From assembly GCA_004963905.1 (NCBI GenBank), contig SUGL01000018.1, positions 62,001 through 126,000 of the forward strand: 64,000 nucleotides of DNA. Direction: 5' to 3'. Source of the DNA: Mesorhizobium sp. GTDB taxonomy: Bacteria > Pseudomonadota > Alphaproteobacteria > Rhizobiales > Rhizobiaceae. Within the stretch, counting starts at the first letter, position 1. Each line of letters starts with the position of its first letter. Positions 62,903 through 64,000 of this stretch are shown in pieces. The position numbers and the translations under genes were made by a program. A model generated the notes under the pieces. It was not told where the DNA came from and did no database searches. It saw only the letters and a program-made list of their open reading frames with translations.

Positions 62903-63652
62903 ATGGATTACCGCACCGCCCTCGTCACCGGCGCCTCGAAAGGCATTGGCGCTGCGATCGTGGAAAGCCTCGTGGCGGAAGGACTGACTGTTTATGCGCT
63001 GGCGCGCAACCGCGACGCGCTGCTCGAGTTGCAGCAGCGGCTCGGGTCGCGGGTCAGGCCGCTGGTGGCCGACGTCCGTGACGTAGGCGCAATCGCCGGC
63101 GCGCTCGGCACGGCGGAGATCGACGTGCTGGTCAACAACGCCGGCGGCCTGGCGACGGTTCGTCCCCTACACGAACAGAGCGCCGAGGAAACAGCGGAAG
63201 TGGTGGCGCTGAACCTGACCGCGCCGCTGCAGCTGATCCGCCTTCTCTTGCCCGGTATGGTCGCGCGCAAGCGCGGCCACATCTTCAATCTGACCAGCAC
63301 AGCGGCGAGCGGCGTCTTTCCCGGCACGACGGCCTATGGCGCGGCCAAGGCCGGCCTGTCGCAAGCAGGCCGCATCCTGCGCTTCGATCTTGCCGGCACG
63401 GGCGTGCGGCTGACCGAGATCGCGCCCGGACGCGTGGAGACCGATTTCTATCTCAAGGCCTTCGACGGCGACCGCGAAGGCCTGCGCAAGCGCATGTACT
63501 CGGAGCAGCGGCCGCTACGCCCGGCCGACATCGCCGCCGTGCTGGTTTCAGCGCTGCGCCTGCCGGAGCATGTCGATATCGCGGAACTCGTCGTCGCTCC
63601 AAGCGAACAGGCCGCCGGCGGCCAAACCTATCCGCCCGCGCCGCGGCGGTGA
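62903..63652 (+). CDS. Short-chain dehydrogenase/reductase (second)
   Basis: 249-residue classical SDR. TGASKGIG (9-16), NNAG (78-81), catalytic S132, Y145, K149 (YGAAK), and EIAPGRVETDF. The closing DIAELVVAPSEQ belongs to the YdfG/serine-dehydrogenase-like group acting on 3-hydroxy acids. Last gene of the plus-strand cluster; convergent with the ProC-like gene 15 bases on. Confidence 0.9.
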   Translation: MDYRTALVTGASKGIGAAIVESLVAEGLTVYALARNRDALLELQQRLGSRVRPLVADVRDVGAIAGALGTAEIDVLVNNAGGLATVRPLHEQSAEETAEVVALNLTAPLQLIRLLLPGMVARKRGHIFNLTSTAASGVFPGTTAYGAAKAGLSQAGRILRFDLAGTGVRLTEIAPGRVETDFYLKAFDGDREGLRKRMYSEQRPLRPADIAAVLVSALRLPEHVDIAELVVAPSEQAAGGQTYPPAPRR

Positions 63653-63667
63653 GGGCGGCGCCGCGAG

Positions 63668-64000
63668 TCAGCCGGGCGCATGCCCGGTCAATTTGTCGAG
63701 CACCGCCGCGCAGGCCTCTTCCCAGGCCGCGGGCACGCCGCGCGCCGAAAGAACCTGCAGGCCGCGTTCGGTGATGCCTCCCGGCGTCACCAGCTCCTCG
63801 AGCAGCCGATCCATCGGCTCCGGCTTTTCCGCGATCAGCCTGCCGGCCGCCACGAAGGTCATAGCCGTCAGCCGGCGGGCAATGGCCGGATCGAGGCCTT
63901 CGGCGCTCGACCATTCCGCCGCCTTGCGGATCAGATCCTGCGCCCAGCCGTAGATGGCGGCGCTGACGGTCGCCACTTCGAAATCCCGTTCGCTGGCCAA
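63668..64000 (-). CDS. ProC-like (pyrroline-5-carboxylate reductase) C-terminal part, runs off window
   Basis: The last 110 codons of a minus-strand gene whose start lies past the right edge. The sequence is a P5CR dimerisation domain: ATVSAAIYGWAQDLIRKAA, a middle helix and the signature VTPGGITERGLQVL, close to the VTSPGGTT motif of ProC. Enzymes of this fold reduce pyrroline-5-carboxylate to proline or act on related imines. Next to the catabolic cluster it may act on a pathway imine; the Rossmann part cannot be seen. Confidence 0.75.
   Translation of the reverse strand: MASERDFEVATVSAAIYGWAQDLIRKAAEWSSAEGLDPAIARRLTAMTFVAAGRLIAEKPEPMDRLLEELVTPGGITERGLQVLSARGVPAAWEEACAAVLDKLTGHAPG

Overview
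The window looks like chromosome from an alphaproteobacterium of the order Rhizobiales, most like Mesorhizobium or a close Phyllobacteriaceae relative. The basis is high GC with strong GC3 coding bias, the gene families present, and three intergenic hairpin repeats of the kind dispersed through rhizobial genomes. The genus is inference; no rRNA or tRNA was seen.

Bases 1-34065 are a type VI secretion (T6SS) locus entered at the 3' end of tssC. In order: tssC (partial), hcp, tssE, tssF, tssG, tagH (FHA), tssJ, tssK, tssL-OmpA, tssM, tagF. Next comes an AT-richer cargo segment (about 14.5-17.75 kb): the 3' end of a DUF2169 gene, a ketosynthase-fold pseudoenzyme, a DUF4150 PAAR-like candidate effector and a beta-propeller-like partner. 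It abuts a truncated TIGR02270-type gene. That gene is the last of a minus-strand operon vgrG - DUF6484 - TIGR02270. A second set follows (second FHA protein, second TssL-OmpA, second complete TssM), then the phosphatase/kinase pair pppA/ppkA, a DUF1036 protein and a membrane-anchored M23 peptidase-lytic transglycosylase fusion. Two full-length TssL/TssM pairs in one locus is unusual. tssA, tssB and clpV are not in the window.

Bases 34169-41454 hold an envelope and protease group next to the T6SS: an OmpA protein with a clear terminator, a DUF6931 protein, two caspase-like (C14) proteins (one ending in a CxxCH haem-type motif, one with Sel1 repeats), a YceI-OmpA fusion and a small Gly-rich lipoprotein. 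Their link to secretion is inferred from position and shared domains.

Bases 41713-50847 are housekeeping/accessory: S-formylglutathione hydrolase, a PaoABC-type periplasmic aldehyde oxidoreductase operon whose FAD subunit has an in-frame amber codon at position 8, an EmrAB-type efflux pair, a KTSC protein and an AlkB-type dioxygenase.

Bases 50900-63652 form an apparently undescribed catabolic cluster: a flavin dehydrogenase, cupin, aspartate-dehydrogenase-like enzyme, alpha/beta hydrolase, a B12-binding mutase-like fusion protein, two SDRs, a TPP-dependent 2-oxoacid/acetoin-type dehydrogenase (E1 alpha, E1 beta, and E2 fused to a hydrolase), NIPSNAP, a cyclophilin-like protein and a 3-hydroxyacyl-CoA/carnitine-dehydrogenase-like enzyme. 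Both divergent promoter regions in it carry the same palindrome GTGTCGACAC, so one regulator probably controls the cluster. The window ends in the C-terminal part of a ProC-like gene on the minus strand.
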